The notes under the pieces were generated by a model. It searched no databases. It saw nothing but the letters and a program-made list of their open reading frames with translations, and was not told the origin of the DNA. A stretch of 33,966 bases of DNA from Kallipyga massiliensis ph2 (GTDB lineage: Bacteria > Bacillota > Clostridia > Tissierellales > Peptoniphilaceae), in NCBI RefSeq assembly GCF_000311985.1, contig NZ_HE978585.1:713813-747778 (forward strand), read 5' to 3'. Shown here piece after piece: positions 6,504 through 13,842 of this stretch (its first letter is position 1; each line of letters opens with the position of its first letter). A program made the position numbers and the translations under genes.

Positions 6504-8972
6504 ATGCAAGCGTCCTATGAGCTCTTAGGTCAATTTTACCTGGGCAAGCGGGTTGATCCGGATGAGGGGGTCCGGGAGGAGGGCTACTATCTCTATGACT
6601 CGGCCGACCTGACTACCCACGCCGTATCCGTAGGCATGACCGGGTCCGGGAAGACGGGCCTGTCCATCGACCTCCTGGAAGAGGCCGCCATGGACGGGAT
6701 TCCCGCTATCATTGTGGACCCCAAGGGGGATATGGCCAACCTCCTCCTGAACTTCCCGGACCTGGCCCCCGCTTCCTTCCGCCCCTGGCTGTCGGAAGAG
6801 GAGGCCCGGAAGGAGGGGGTGAGCCCGGATGAGCTGGCTGAGAGGACGGCTGCGACCTGGAAGAAGGGCCTGGCGGACTGGGACCAGGACGGGGACCGGA
6901 TGACCGCCCTCCAAAATGCGGTGGACCGGAAGCTCTACACCCCGGGGTCCAATGCGGGGATCCCTCTTTCCATCGCTTCCATGGGGGCCTTCCCCGGCCG
7001 GGAGATCCTGGACAAGCGGGAGGTCTTCCTGGACAGCGTCCAGGCTGCGGCCACGGACTTCTTGACCCTGGCCGGGATCGAAGCCGACCCCATGACCTCC
7101 CGGGACCACATCCTTCTTTCCACCATCATTGAAAAGACCTGGAGCCAGGGGAAATCCCTCTCCATCGAGGACATGGTAGCCCTGGTCATGGACCCGCCCC
7201 TGGACAAGGTGGGGGTCATTCCCCTGGAGACCTATTATCCCAAGAAGGACCGGATGGGCCTGGCCATGGCCATGAACAATGTCCTGGCTGCCCCTTCCTT
7301 TGGGGTCTGGATGGAGGGGGAGCCTCTGGACATCGACAAGCTCCTCTATACCGAGGACGGCCGGCCCCGTCACGCCATCCTCTCCATCAGCCACCTGTCG
7401 GAATCCTCCCGGATGTTTTTTGTGACCATGGTCCTCCACAAGCTCCTGGCCTGGGTCCGTCGCCAGCCCGGGACTTCTTCCCTCCGGGCCATCTTCTATA
7501 TGGATGAGATCTTCGGTTTCCTCCCGCCCGTGGCCAATCCGCCTTCCAAGACCCCCCTCTTGACCCTCCTCAAGCAGGCCCGGGCCTATGGATTGGGCTT
7601 GGTTCTGGCCAGCCAGAATCCCGTGGACCTGGACTATAAGGCCCTGTCCAATATCGGGACCTGGTTCATCGGCCGCCTCCAAACCAAGCAGGACAAGAAC
7701 CGGCTCCTGGACGGCCTGGAGGAGGGGGAGGGCGGCCTTGGCGGGGACCGGGACCGGATCGACCGGATCCTCTCCGACCTTCCCAAGCGGACCTTCCTGG
7801 TCAAGAATGTTCATGCTGAGGGCCTGGACCTCATCCAATCCCGCTGGGCCATGTCCTACCTGGCCGGCCCCCTGAGTCGGCCCCAGCTGGCCCTCCTGAA
7901 AGAGGAGGAGGAGGGGGAGGACAGGCTAGCCGGTCCGGCAAGCGCAGGTCAGGCCTCGGAGCCTGTCTCGGACACCAGCACGGCCCCTCTTGAGACTTCG
8001 GCTCCGGCCCCCCAAACCCCCTCCGGAGAGGAGGACCTCCAGGCCTACCTGCCCTCCCTGGATGGGGTGGACCAGTATCTGGTGGACGGAGGGGAGGGGG
8101 TCTATATCCCCGTCCTCTATGGCCTGGGCGAGACGACCTATTTCGACCGGTCGGTCAAGACCGAGGCCAGGAGGGAGACCATCTGGTCTACCCCCCTCAT
8201 GGAGGGCCCCATCCCGGTGGATTGGTCCATGACGGCCGGGGTCACGGCCCGGCCCGGGGACCTGAGGAAGGACCTCCCCTCGGGCGCCCGCCTGGCCCCC
8301 CTTCCGACCGGCGGGGTCACCGGCAAGGCCATGAAGGCCTGGGCCAAGGATCTGGAGGACTACATCTACCGGAATGACCGCTTCTTCCTTTATGAGAACA
8401 AGAAGCTGTCCCTGGTCTCCGACCCGGAGGAATCCCTGTCCGACTTCCAGGTCCGGGCAGATATGGCCTTCCGGGAAGAGAGGGACCGTGCCATCCAGGC
8501 CCTGAAGGCTTCCTATGAAAAGAAGATTCGGGCGGCAGAGGCCAAGGTGGAGACCGCCCGCCAGCGGCTGGAGCGGGAGGAGGACCAGGCGGCCAAGGCC
8601 CGGTCCAACACGATGATTTCCGTGGGATCGGCCATCCTGGACGGCCTCTTGGGAAAGAAGATCTTCGGCAAGACTACGGCCAACAAGGCGGCGACGGCTG
8701 CCCGGGCGGCCGGTCGCCAGAGGGAGCAGGTCTCGGACATCGACCGGGCCCAAAGCGGCCTGACCGGCCGGGAAGAGGACCTGGCCCTCCTGGAAGAGGA
8801 GATGAGCCGGGAGATCCGCGCCCTTCAGGAGGAGTGGGAGGCCAAGGGGAGGGAGGTCACCAAGCTGGCCCTGAAGCCCAGGAAGGCCGACATCCACTTG
8901 GCCACCTTCCTCCTGGTTTGGGTCCCCCAAGACCGAGTTCAAATTTCTAAGCGGGAGGATCCGGACCGGTAA
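6504..8972 (+). CDS. HerA-like P-loop ATPase (FtsK/HerA superfamily) with C-terminal coiled coil
   Basis: An 822-residue ATPase of the FtsK/HerA superfamily of ring-forming nucleic-acid or protein pumps. Visible motifs: Walker A GMTGSGKTG (residues 44-52), the IIVDPKGDMANL segment typical of HerA/VirB4 relatives (~69-80), Walker B AIFYMDEIFGF (~329-339), a sensor-like LASQNP (~369) and the LSNIGTWFIGRLQT arginine-finger region. A proline/acid-rich linker (~465-515) separates the ATPase from a second domain. Residues ~650-780 are charged coiled coil interrupted by a glycine-rich SVGSAILDGLLGKKIFGK segment. AGGAGG precedes the ATG. It overlaps the Crp/Fnr gene by one base. It does not look like canonical archaeal-type HerA and no NurA nuclease is beside it; the role is unknown. 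Confidence 0.85.
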   Translation: MQASYELLGQFYLGKRVDPDEGVREEGYYLYDSADLTTHAVSVGMTGSGKTGLSIDLLEEAAMDGIPAIIVDPKGDMANLLLNFPDLAPASFRPWLSEEEARKEGVSPDELAERTAATWKKGLADWDQDGDRMTALQNAVDRKLYTPGSNAGIPLSIASMGAFPGREILDKREVFLDSVQAAATDFLTLAGIEADPMTSRDHILLSTIIEKTWSQGKSLSIEDMVALVMDPPLDKVGVIPLETYYPKKDRMGLAMAMNNVLAAPSFGVWMEGEPLDIDKLLYTEDGRPRHAILSISHLSESSRMFFVTMVLHKLLAWVRRQPGTSSLRAIFYMDEIFGFLPPVANPPSKTPLLTLLKQARAYGLGLVLASQNPVDLDYKALSNIGTWFIGRLQTKQDKNRLLDGLEEGEGGLGGDRDRIDRILSDLPKRTFLVKNVHAEGLDLIQSRWAMSYLAGPLSRPQLALLKEEEEGEDRLAGPASAGQASEPVSDTSTAPLETSAPAPQTPSGEEDLQAYLPSLDGVDQYLVDGGEGVYIPVLYGLGETTYFDRSVKTEARRETIWSTPLMEGPIPVDWSMTAGVTARPGDLRKDLPSGARLAPLPTGGVTGKAMKAWAKDLEDYIYRNDRFFLYENKKLSLVSDPEESLSDFQVRADMAFREERDRAIQALKASYEKKIRAAEAKVETARQRLEREEDQAAKARSNTMISVGSAILDGLLGKKIFGKTTANKAATAARAAGRQREQVSDIDRAQSGLTGREEDLALLEEEMSREIRALQEEWEAKGREVTKLALKPRKADIHLATFLLVWVPQDRVQISKREDPDR

Positions 8973-9724
8973 TGACCGGGTTTGTGAAAGAGAAAGTAGG
9001 CAGCATGTCCTTTGAATTTTGCCCCAACGGCTGCATGCAATGCACCCGACAAATCGATATCTTCTCCGCCCTGCCCCTGGAAAGCCAGGAGAAGGTCTCC
9101 CGCCTGGCCATCCACCGGGTTTACGAAAAGGGGGAGACCATCTTCCGTGAGGGGGACCAGGCGGATGCCTTTTATGTCATCCACGCCGGCCAGGTCAAGC
9201 TCAATTCCTTCGACAGCGAGGGGAAGGAGACGATTTATGAGATCCTTTCTGACCAGGAGGTGATCGCCGAGGACATCTTCCTGGAAGAGACCGCCTACCC
9301 CTATTCGGCCACCTGCCTGGTGGATACCTGGACCTGCCAGATTTCCCGGGCGGATTTCATCCAACTCCTCATGGAGGAGCCGGAGACCACCCTGACCTTC
9401 CTGGGGTCCATGAGCCGGAAGCTCCGGGCGGCCAAGGAGAGGTCGGCTCTCCTTTTTGAGAACAATGCGGAGGTCCGCCTGGCCCGTTTCATCTACCTCC
9501 AGACCCTCAACAACCACGGCCGGGACTTGGAGCTGACGGTGGATGAAATTGCCGGGTCCATCAACCTCCGCCGGGAGACGGTCTCCCGGAAGATCGGCCT
9601 CCTGACCAAGCGGGGTTTCATTGAGCGGTCCGGCCAGTCGGGGATCCGGATTCTTGACCTGGAGGGCCTCCACCAATTTGTTACTGACCGAGGGTCACCC
9701 CTGTCCACCCGCCCCCTCGATTGA
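8972..9724 (+). CDS. Crp/Fnr-family transcription regulator with N-terminal CX3CX2C motif
   Basis: A 250-residue dimeric DNA-binding regulator. Residues ~28-145 form a cyclic-nucleotide-type beta-roll (FREGDQADAFYVIHAGQVKL), followed by the long dimer helix and a winged helix-turn-helix (~185-220, LTVDEIAGSINLRRETVSRK). The recognition helix contains E202, S205 and R206, the ExxSR signature of FNR-type readers of TTGA half-sites. The N-terminus carries C17, C21 and C24, with C115 and C122 in the beta-roll, which makes an iron-sulfur or thiol redox sensor plausible. The ATG overlaps the HerA-like stop codon; a later ATG at 9005 would keep all cysteines. A nearby FNR-like box upstream of the flavodiiron gene is a candidate target. 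Which signal it senses is inference. Confidence 0.9.
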   Translation: MTGFVKEKVGSMSFEFCPNGCMQCTRQIDIFSALPLESQEKVSRLAIHRVYEKGETIFREGDQADAFYVIHAGQVKLNSFDSEGKETIYEILSDQEVIAEDIFLEETAYPYSATCLVDTWTCQISRADFIQLLMEEPETTLTFLGSMSRKLRAAKERSALLFENNAEVRLARFIYLQTLNNHGRDLELTVDEIAGSINLRRETVSRKIGLLTKRGFIERSGQSGIRILDLEGLHQFVTDRGSPLSTRPLD

Positions 9725-9741
9725 AGATTTGGAGAACACTG

Positions 9742-10653
9742 ATGTTAGATGTTTGTTTGCTGGGCACCGGCGGCATGATGCCCCTGCCGGGCCGCCACCT
9801 GACTGCCCTCCTCCTCCGCCACCAGGGCCATTCCATCCTGGTCGATTGCGGGGAAGGGACCCAGGTCGCTATCCGAAAATACGCCTGGTCCATGCATTCC
9901 ATTGATTGCATTTGCTTCACCCACGTCCACGGGGACCATGTGGCCGGCATTTCCGGCCTTCTTTCCTCCATGGGGACGGAAGGGCGGACCGAGCCGGTCC
10001 ATATCATTGGCCCTGCCCAAATAGAGCCCGTCATCTCCCACCTTTGTATTGTTGTGGCCGTTCCTTTTGACGTCATCTTCCATACGGTGGATGAGGGAAC
10101 CTTCGACTTCTTCGGCGTTACCATCACCCCCTTCCCCGTTAACCACAACATCACTTGCTACGGTTACCGCTTCGACATCGACCGCCTCCCCGCCTTCCTG
10201 CCCGACCGGGCTAAGGCCCTGGGCATCCCGGTCCAGGAATGGTCCAAGCTCCAAAAGGGGGAGAGCGTCCGGGTGGGCTTGAAAAAATTCACCCCCGACC
10301 AGGTCCGGGGGCCCAGCCGCCGGGGGATTTCCCTGGTCTACTCCACGGACACCCGGCCCTGTCGGAGCTTGGAAGATGCAGCCTATGACGTGGACCTCCT
10401 GGTCACCGAGGGGATCTATGGGGACCCCGATAAGGGCCAATCGGCCAAGGAGAAAAAGCATATGACCGCCCAGGAAGCCGCCCTCCTGGCCAAAAATGCG
10501 GGCGCTCGGGAAAGCTGGCTAACCCACTATTCTCCCTCCTTCCGGAACCAGAGGGACTATGTCCGAGACATCGCCGCCATCAACCCCACTGTCCGCTTTG
10601 CCAGGGATGGTGACCGGAAGACCATCCTATTTGACGACCAGGAAGAGGATTAG
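9742..10653 (+). CDS. rnz: Ribonuclease Z (tRNA 3'-end processing)
   Basis: Metallo-beta-lactamase-fold endonuclease that removes 3' trailers from tRNA precursors. The 303-residue protein starts LDVCLLGTGGMMPLPGR and contains the zinc motif HVHGDH (H61, H63, D65, H66), a later STDTRPC segment with a metal-ligand aspartate, and a C-terminal HYSPSF histidine, all in the RNase Z order. Length is usual for the short bacterial form. The frame could open at a TTG at 9721 inside the end of the regulator gene, but GGAG at 9731 is correctly spaced for the ATG at 9742. It is the last gene of the plus-strand run and is followed by a strong terminator. Confidence 0.93.
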   Translation: MLDVCLLGTGGMMPLPGRHLTALLLRHQGHSILVDCGEGTQVAIRKYAWSMHSIDCICFTHVHGDHVAGISGLLSSMGTEGRTEPVHIIGPAQIEPVISHLCIVVAVPFDVIFHTVDEGTFDFFGVTITPFPVNHNITCYGYRFDIDRLPAFLPDRAKALGIPVQEWSKLQKGESVRVGLKKFTPDQVRGPSRRGISLVYSTDTRPCRSLEDAAYDVDLLVTEGIYGDPDKGQSAKEKKHMTAQEAALLAKNAGARESWLTHYSPSFRNQRDYVRDIAAINPTVRFARDGDRKTILFDDQEED

Positions 10654-10685
10654 GGTCGGAGGAAAGCGGAATTTTGGATAAAGAA

Positions 10686-10720
10686 AAACCCGGATCGGGC
10701 GAGGCCCGGTCCGGGTTTTA
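10686..10720. terminator. Bidirectional rho-independent terminator between rnz and the lipoprotein gene
   Basis: AAACCCGGATCGGGC (from 10686), loop GAG, and GCCCGGTCCGGGTTTT form a long GC-rich stem with one mismatch. T-runs are present on both sides (TTTT on plus, TTTTTC on minus), which fits its position between two converging genes. Confidence 0.92.
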
Positions 10721-10738
10721 TTGGTCTACGCTTATTCC

Positions 10739-10930
10739 TTATTTGGAAGACTCGGCGGGAGCTTCAGAAGACTCGGCGGGAGCTTCGGAAGACTCAGCAG
10801 GAGCTTCAGAAGAAACAGCGGACTCAGCAGGAGCAGCAGATTCGGCAGGCTTGTTGTCCTTTTTGCCACAGCCAACGAGGGCAAGAGCTAAAGCCAGGAA
10901 CAGAGCACCTTTGGTCAAAACTTTTTTCAT
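10739..10930 (-). CDS. Small lipoprotein with Ser/Glu/Ala/Pro repeat tail
   Basis: A 63-residue protein: MKKVLTK, a hydrophobic stretch LALALALVGC ending in a lipobox cysteine (residue ~21), then GKKDNK and a low-complexity tail built from the seven-residue unit EAPAESS. It should be lipid-anchored on the outer face of the membrane with a flexible, acidic, proline-bearing tail. The start at 10930 is set by AGGAGG 6 bases upstream; a longer upstream frame has no ribosome binding site and would hide the signal peptide. It stands alone between two converging or diverging neighbours. No domain is recognisable. It could be a wall spacer or a decoy surface antigen; function is unknown. Confidence 0.85.
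   Translation of the reverse strand: MKKVLTKGALFLALALALVGCGKKDNKPAESAAPAESAVSSEAPAESSEAPAESSEAPAESSK
10747..10809. repeat. Three 21-bp tandem repeats inside the lipoprotein gene
   Basis: AAGACTCGGCGGGAGCTTC-type units start at 10747, 10768 and 10789 and differ at only a few third positions; a shorter decayed copy follows. Each encodes EAPAESS on the minus strand. Because 21 is a multiple of three, slippage would change tail length without breaking the frame. Confidence 0.9.
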
Positions 10931-11323
10931 TTCAATCCTCCTAAATTTCCTCCCATCCGGGAGGGACTTTCTCACCCCATATTGGGGCATTCAGTACACA
11001 CATAGAGTACCACGATCAGATTTTGAAAAGTGTAGAGATTGTGAATATTGGCCAAGCCAAACTCTGCCTCCATTCCCTCCAAAATTGATACCTGATAGTT
11101 ATACCACGTTAAAACCAGGTAAGACAAGTGTAAAATCGAAATTTTGCAAAAGAATTTTGGGAAATTTTCGGGATAAAAAAGGGGAAAGTTGGGCCATCTT
11201 CGGGACATCTTTTGCCTAGACTGGTGGTGGAGGGGGAAAGGACAGGCCTCCTCCTCCGGCAAAGCCTTTCTCCCTCTCGGAGAGGTCGTCGCATGAAAGC
11301 CCGTCACAACGAAAGGTAGTCGC
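10931..11323. other. 393-bp intergenic region with hairpins and a possible leader peptide
   Basis: AT-rich stretch between the divergently transcribed lipoprotein and prepilin peptidase genes. Next to the lipoprotein gene are two small palindromes that would lie in its 5' leader: CCTCCC...GGGAGG near 10949-10965 and CCCCATATTGGGG at 10976-10988. On the plus side an 8-codon reading frame precedes the peptidase gene. No convincing promoter, RNA gene or larger ORF was recognised. Confidence 0.5.
11293..11319 (+). CDS. Possible 8-codon leader ORF before the prepilin peptidase gene
   Basis: ATG at 11293 opens the frame MKARHNER and stops at 11317-11319, four bases before the ATG at 11324. The initiation contexts of the two ATGs are near copies (GGTCGTCGCATG and GGTAGTCGCATG), each with a purine-rich block upstream. 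The arrangement would allow translational coupling or re-initiation. It could equally be a chance frame produced by a small duplication. Confidence 0.3.
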   Translation: MKARHNER

Positions 11324-11803
11324 ATGGAAATTTATCGGATTCCTTTTTACTTATTCCTTCCCTTTGTCCTCTGGGCCGGCTTTGTTGATGAGCGGGAACG
11401 GCGGATCCCCAATGAGGCGATTCTTGTCGGCCTCACCCTCTTCGGCCTTTCTTCCCTGGTCTTCGCCCTGACCGCCACCCTGGGCCCGCCCTTCTACGGA
11501 CCGGAAGAATACACCGCCCTCTGGCTGGGCCAGCTGGCTTGGGGATTAGGTGCCTTCTTCTTTCTCCTGGCTCTGGTCCTCATCTTCCGAGGCGGCATAG
11601 GGATGGGGGATATCAAGCTGGTCGCCTGCCTCTTTCTCTTTCTGACCTCCGCAGGTCTCCTGGTCCTGGCCCTGGCCCTGGGCATGACCCTGGTCCGCTT
11701 CTTTTGGCTTCGCCTGTGCAAGAAGGCCCGGTCTCCTCTTCCCTTTGCGGGATCTCTATTCCTGTCCTGTCTGGTTTTTCTAATACTTGTCCATTGCTGG
11801 TGA
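11324..11803 (+). CDS. Prepilin peptidase, A24 family (short form)
   Basis: A 159-residue membrane aspartic protease of the type that cleaves type IV prepilin or pseudopilin leaders. The two catalytic aspartates are recognisable: D22 in FVDERERRIPN (membrane-cytosol boundary after the first helix) and D96 in GIGMGDIKL, the family GxGD motif. About five to six membrane helices are present. The N-terminal methylase domain of full PilD is absent, as in CpaA/TadV-like forms. No pilin, PilB/TadA or secretion gene is nearby, so its substrate is encoded elsewhere. AAAGG lies 7 bases before the ATG. Flanking genes are unrelated. Confidence 0.85.
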   Translation: MEIYRIPFYLFLPFVLWAGFVDERERRIPNEAILVGLTLFGLSSLVFALTATLGPPFYGPEEYTALWLGQLAWGLGAFFFLLALVLIFRGGIGMGDIKLVACLFLFLTSAGLLVLALALGMTLVRFFWLRLCKKARSPLPFAGSLFLSCLVFLILVHCW

Positions 11804-11915
11804 TGTTAAGTGGTAGGGGTGTGGGCCTATTCAGCGGTAAAGAGCATAGCCAGGCGGGTGCAGTCATCCGGGTGCATGGGCAGTTATGATGCCCAATAAA
11901 TTGCGTTTAAACTGA

Positions 11916-12251
11916 TTAATCATGAGATAGCTTACTATTGACATAAGGTATCGACAAAATCAGGAGGACGGCTGGAACAAGAAGAAACCATGCTCTCGAA
12001 TCCTCTGTTAATTCAGAATATATACCAGATAATCGCAATATTAAGAAGAAAATAGCACTCACAATGGAAATAAAAATCAGACTTTTAGCACATAATCTTT
12101 GAGCTAAATCCCAATTTTTCTGTGATGACGTAGATTTTTTTGTTCTAAAACCAATCAGGCTGTTAATATTCTGTGGCGGTTTTACATATAGTACTACTCC
12201 AAAAATAAGTAATAGTATAGGAATAAAAATATATCCAATATAGACTTCCAC
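11916..12251 (-). CDS. SdpI-family small membrane protein
   Basis: A 111-residue protein with three predicted membrane helices (~3-22, 55-75, 86-105) and the family segment PPQNINSLIGFRTKKS followed by W-D-x-A-Q, typical of the SdpI/YhfL family. The founding member protects Bacillus from its own SDP cannibalism toxin, but most family members have no known role. Start is a GTG at 12251 with AAAGGA 6-7 bases upstream. A TATAAT element lies on the minus strand at 12320-12315, without a good -35. The gene is clearly richer in A+T than its neighbours and uses A/T-ending codons, a sign of recent acquisition. No SdpA/B/C toxin genes are near. Confidence 0.8.
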   Translation of the reverse strand: MEVYIGYIFIPILLLIFGVVLYVKPPQNINSLIGFRTKKSTSSQKNWDLAQRLCAKSLIFISIVSAIFFLILRLSGIYSELTEDSRAWFLLVPAVLLILSIPYVNSKLSHD

Positions 12252-12389
12252 ATTAAATCCTTTTTAATTTACATCTCTTCAATTAGTTACTATAGTGTTG
12301 GTTTGGTTACTCACATTATAGCCGAGATAAAATTTTGGCTCTTTCTTTGTATATTCTCTTACACCATTATATGGACATTGCTCTGCGAA

Positions 12390-12732
12390 GCCCCCTCAAT
12401 CGGCAAAATGTCCATTTAAGGAGGAGTCGTTTGTCCCCCTCATGAGCCAAAATGGACGTTTAAGGGGGAGTCATTTTTCCCCCTCATTTGCCAAGATGGC
12501 CATTTAAGGGGGAATCATTTATCCTCCTCATGAGACAAAATGGCCATTTAAGGGGGAATTATTTTTCCCCCTCATTTGCCAAAATGGCCATTTAAGGGGG
12601 AATCATTTGTCCCCCTCATTTGCTAAAAAGGCCATTTAAGGGGGAATGATTTGTCCTCCTCATTTGCCAAAATGGCCATTTAAGGGGGAATCGCCAGTCC
12701 CCCTCATTCGGCGGAATCGGGGAAAAGGGGGG
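12390..12732. repeat. 44-bp hairpin-repeat array 2 (eight units)
   Basis: Units in exact 44-bp register begin at 12390, 12434, 12478, 12522, 12566, 12610, 12654 and 12698. Interior units read TCCCCCTCATTTGCC, AAAATGGCCATTTAAGGGGGA, and a linker ATCATTTG or GTCGTTTG. The first unit is degenerate (GCCCCCTCAATCGGC...GTCCATTTAAGGAGG). The last is a divergent end unit (CTCATTCGGCGGAATCGGGG then AAAAGGGGGG). It fills most of the 512-bp gap between the SdpI-family and carboxypeptidase genes. The rest of the gap (12252-12389) is AT-rich upstream DNA of the SdpI-family gene. Confidence 0.92.
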
Positions 12733-12763
12733 CCGCCATGAGCCGCCGCCCCGCCATGAGCCC

Positions 12764-13723
12764 CTACTTATTCAGGTAAAAGCTCTTGTCGATGGTGTTC
12801 AGAAGATAAGCGAGGTCGTCATAGCGGGAGGAGTCGGATTGAGAGCCCAGGCTGATGATGAGGAATTCCTTCTTTTCGGTCTGATAGAGGACGATGAGGT
12901 TGTAGTCCTCGCCCAGGGAGCCGGTTTTGATGCCTTTGACGTTTTTGTTGTAATAGTTCTTTTCTTCTGGATTGAGAAATTTGTTGGTGTTCCTCCAGGA
13001 TTTGGAGGATCCGTCGGTCAGTTGGACCTCATAGTTTGCCTTGCCGACAATGTCTCGGAACCAGTCCTCTTCCAAGAGGAGGTCACAGACCCCCTTGAGG
13101 TTGTTGGCGGTGGTGGTTCCCTCGAAGTCATAGCCGCTGGGGTCGAAGAGGAGGGTGTCCGCCCAGCCTTTCTTCTGAATATGGTCATTGAGGTCATCCA
13201 TGAAGAGACGGATCCGGTCATCAGCACTTTGAGCATCCGGGTGGTTGAGCCCACCGATATAGTCGGCCAGGACATAGGCCGCATCGTTGCCTGAGGGGAC
13301 CAACATGGCAGCGAAGAGATCCTTCAAGGTGTAGACTTCTCCAGCCTGAAGATGGGCGGAGGAAGATCCCTTTTTGACATGAGCCAGTGGGCCTTTTTTC
13401 ACCTGGATCTTTGTATCCAAATCAGCAAAATTTCGAGCGTATTCGATGGTAAAAAGCTTTGCCAGGCTGGCCGGATGCTCCTTCTCATCTTCGGCCTTGG
13501 AAGCGTAGACCTGGCTATTGGACCGGTCGACCAGGATCATGGACTTGGCATTGTAGGCCTCTTTGGAATCGAAGTCCCTCCAATAGAACCAGGCGCGGAT
13601 CTCATTCTTCAGCCCTCGAAAGCTCCCGGGCTGGATGGCATAAAAAAATAGCCCTCCTACAAAAAGCAGGATAAGAACCAGAGGAAGTAGGCGGGCCCTC
13701 CCCGATCTTTTCCAATCTCTCAT
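12764..13723 (-). CDS. D-alanyl-D-alanine carboxypeptidase (penicillin-binding protein, S11-like)
   Basis: Trims the terminal D-alanine from peptidoglycan pentapeptides outside the membrane. The 319-residue protein has an N-terminal basic stretch and one membrane anchor (~11-30). The serine-penicillin-recognition domain follows with all three catalytic motifs: S86-L-A-K89, S144-G-N146 and K266-T-G268. Its length is shorter than classical DacA with no extra C-terminal domain. The frame stays open upstream into repeat array 3, but the ATG at 13723 is preceded by AAAGGGGG and starts just before the anchor; ATG at 13738 is the alternative. The gene is a single unit enclosed by two similar 44-bp repeat arrays. 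Confidence 0.9.
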   Translation of the reverse strand: MRDWKRSGRARLLPLVLILLFVGGLFFYAIQPGSFRGLKNEIRAWFYWRDFDSKEAYNAKSMILVDRSNSQVYASKAEDEKEHPASLAKLFTIEYARNFADLDTKIQVKKGPLAHVKKGSSSAHLQAGEVYTLKDLFAAMLVPSGNDAAYVLADYIGGLNHPDAQSADDRIRLFMDDLNDHIQKKGWADTLLFDPSGYDFEGTTTANNLKGVCDLLLEEDWFRDIVGKANYEVQLTDGSSKSWRNTNKFLNPEEKNYYNKNVKGIKTGSLGEDYNLIVLYQTEKKEFLIISLGSQSDSSRYDDLAYLLNTIDKSFYLNK

Positions 13724-13842
13724 TTTTCCCCCTTTCATTTGCCTCTTCCATATTTCCCTCTTTATTCTAGACGAAGTAGTATTGCGAATTCCTAATAAAA
13801 TGTGAAGATAGAGAAGTTCTTCCTTCTTTGAGGCCAAGCGAA

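Noticed and set aside
10674-11219. Plus-strand frame over the lipoprotein gene (10674-11219)
   Set aside because: It starts inside the terminator, reads antisense through the 21-bp repeats and AT-rich spacer, and shows no recognisable protein feature, whereas the minus-strand frame has a lipobox and AGGAGG.
11539-11889. Second plus-strand frame inside and past the prepilin peptidase gene
   Set aside because: Overlaps the GxGD region in another frame, is proline/glycine/arginine-rich, and lacks a ribosome binding site.
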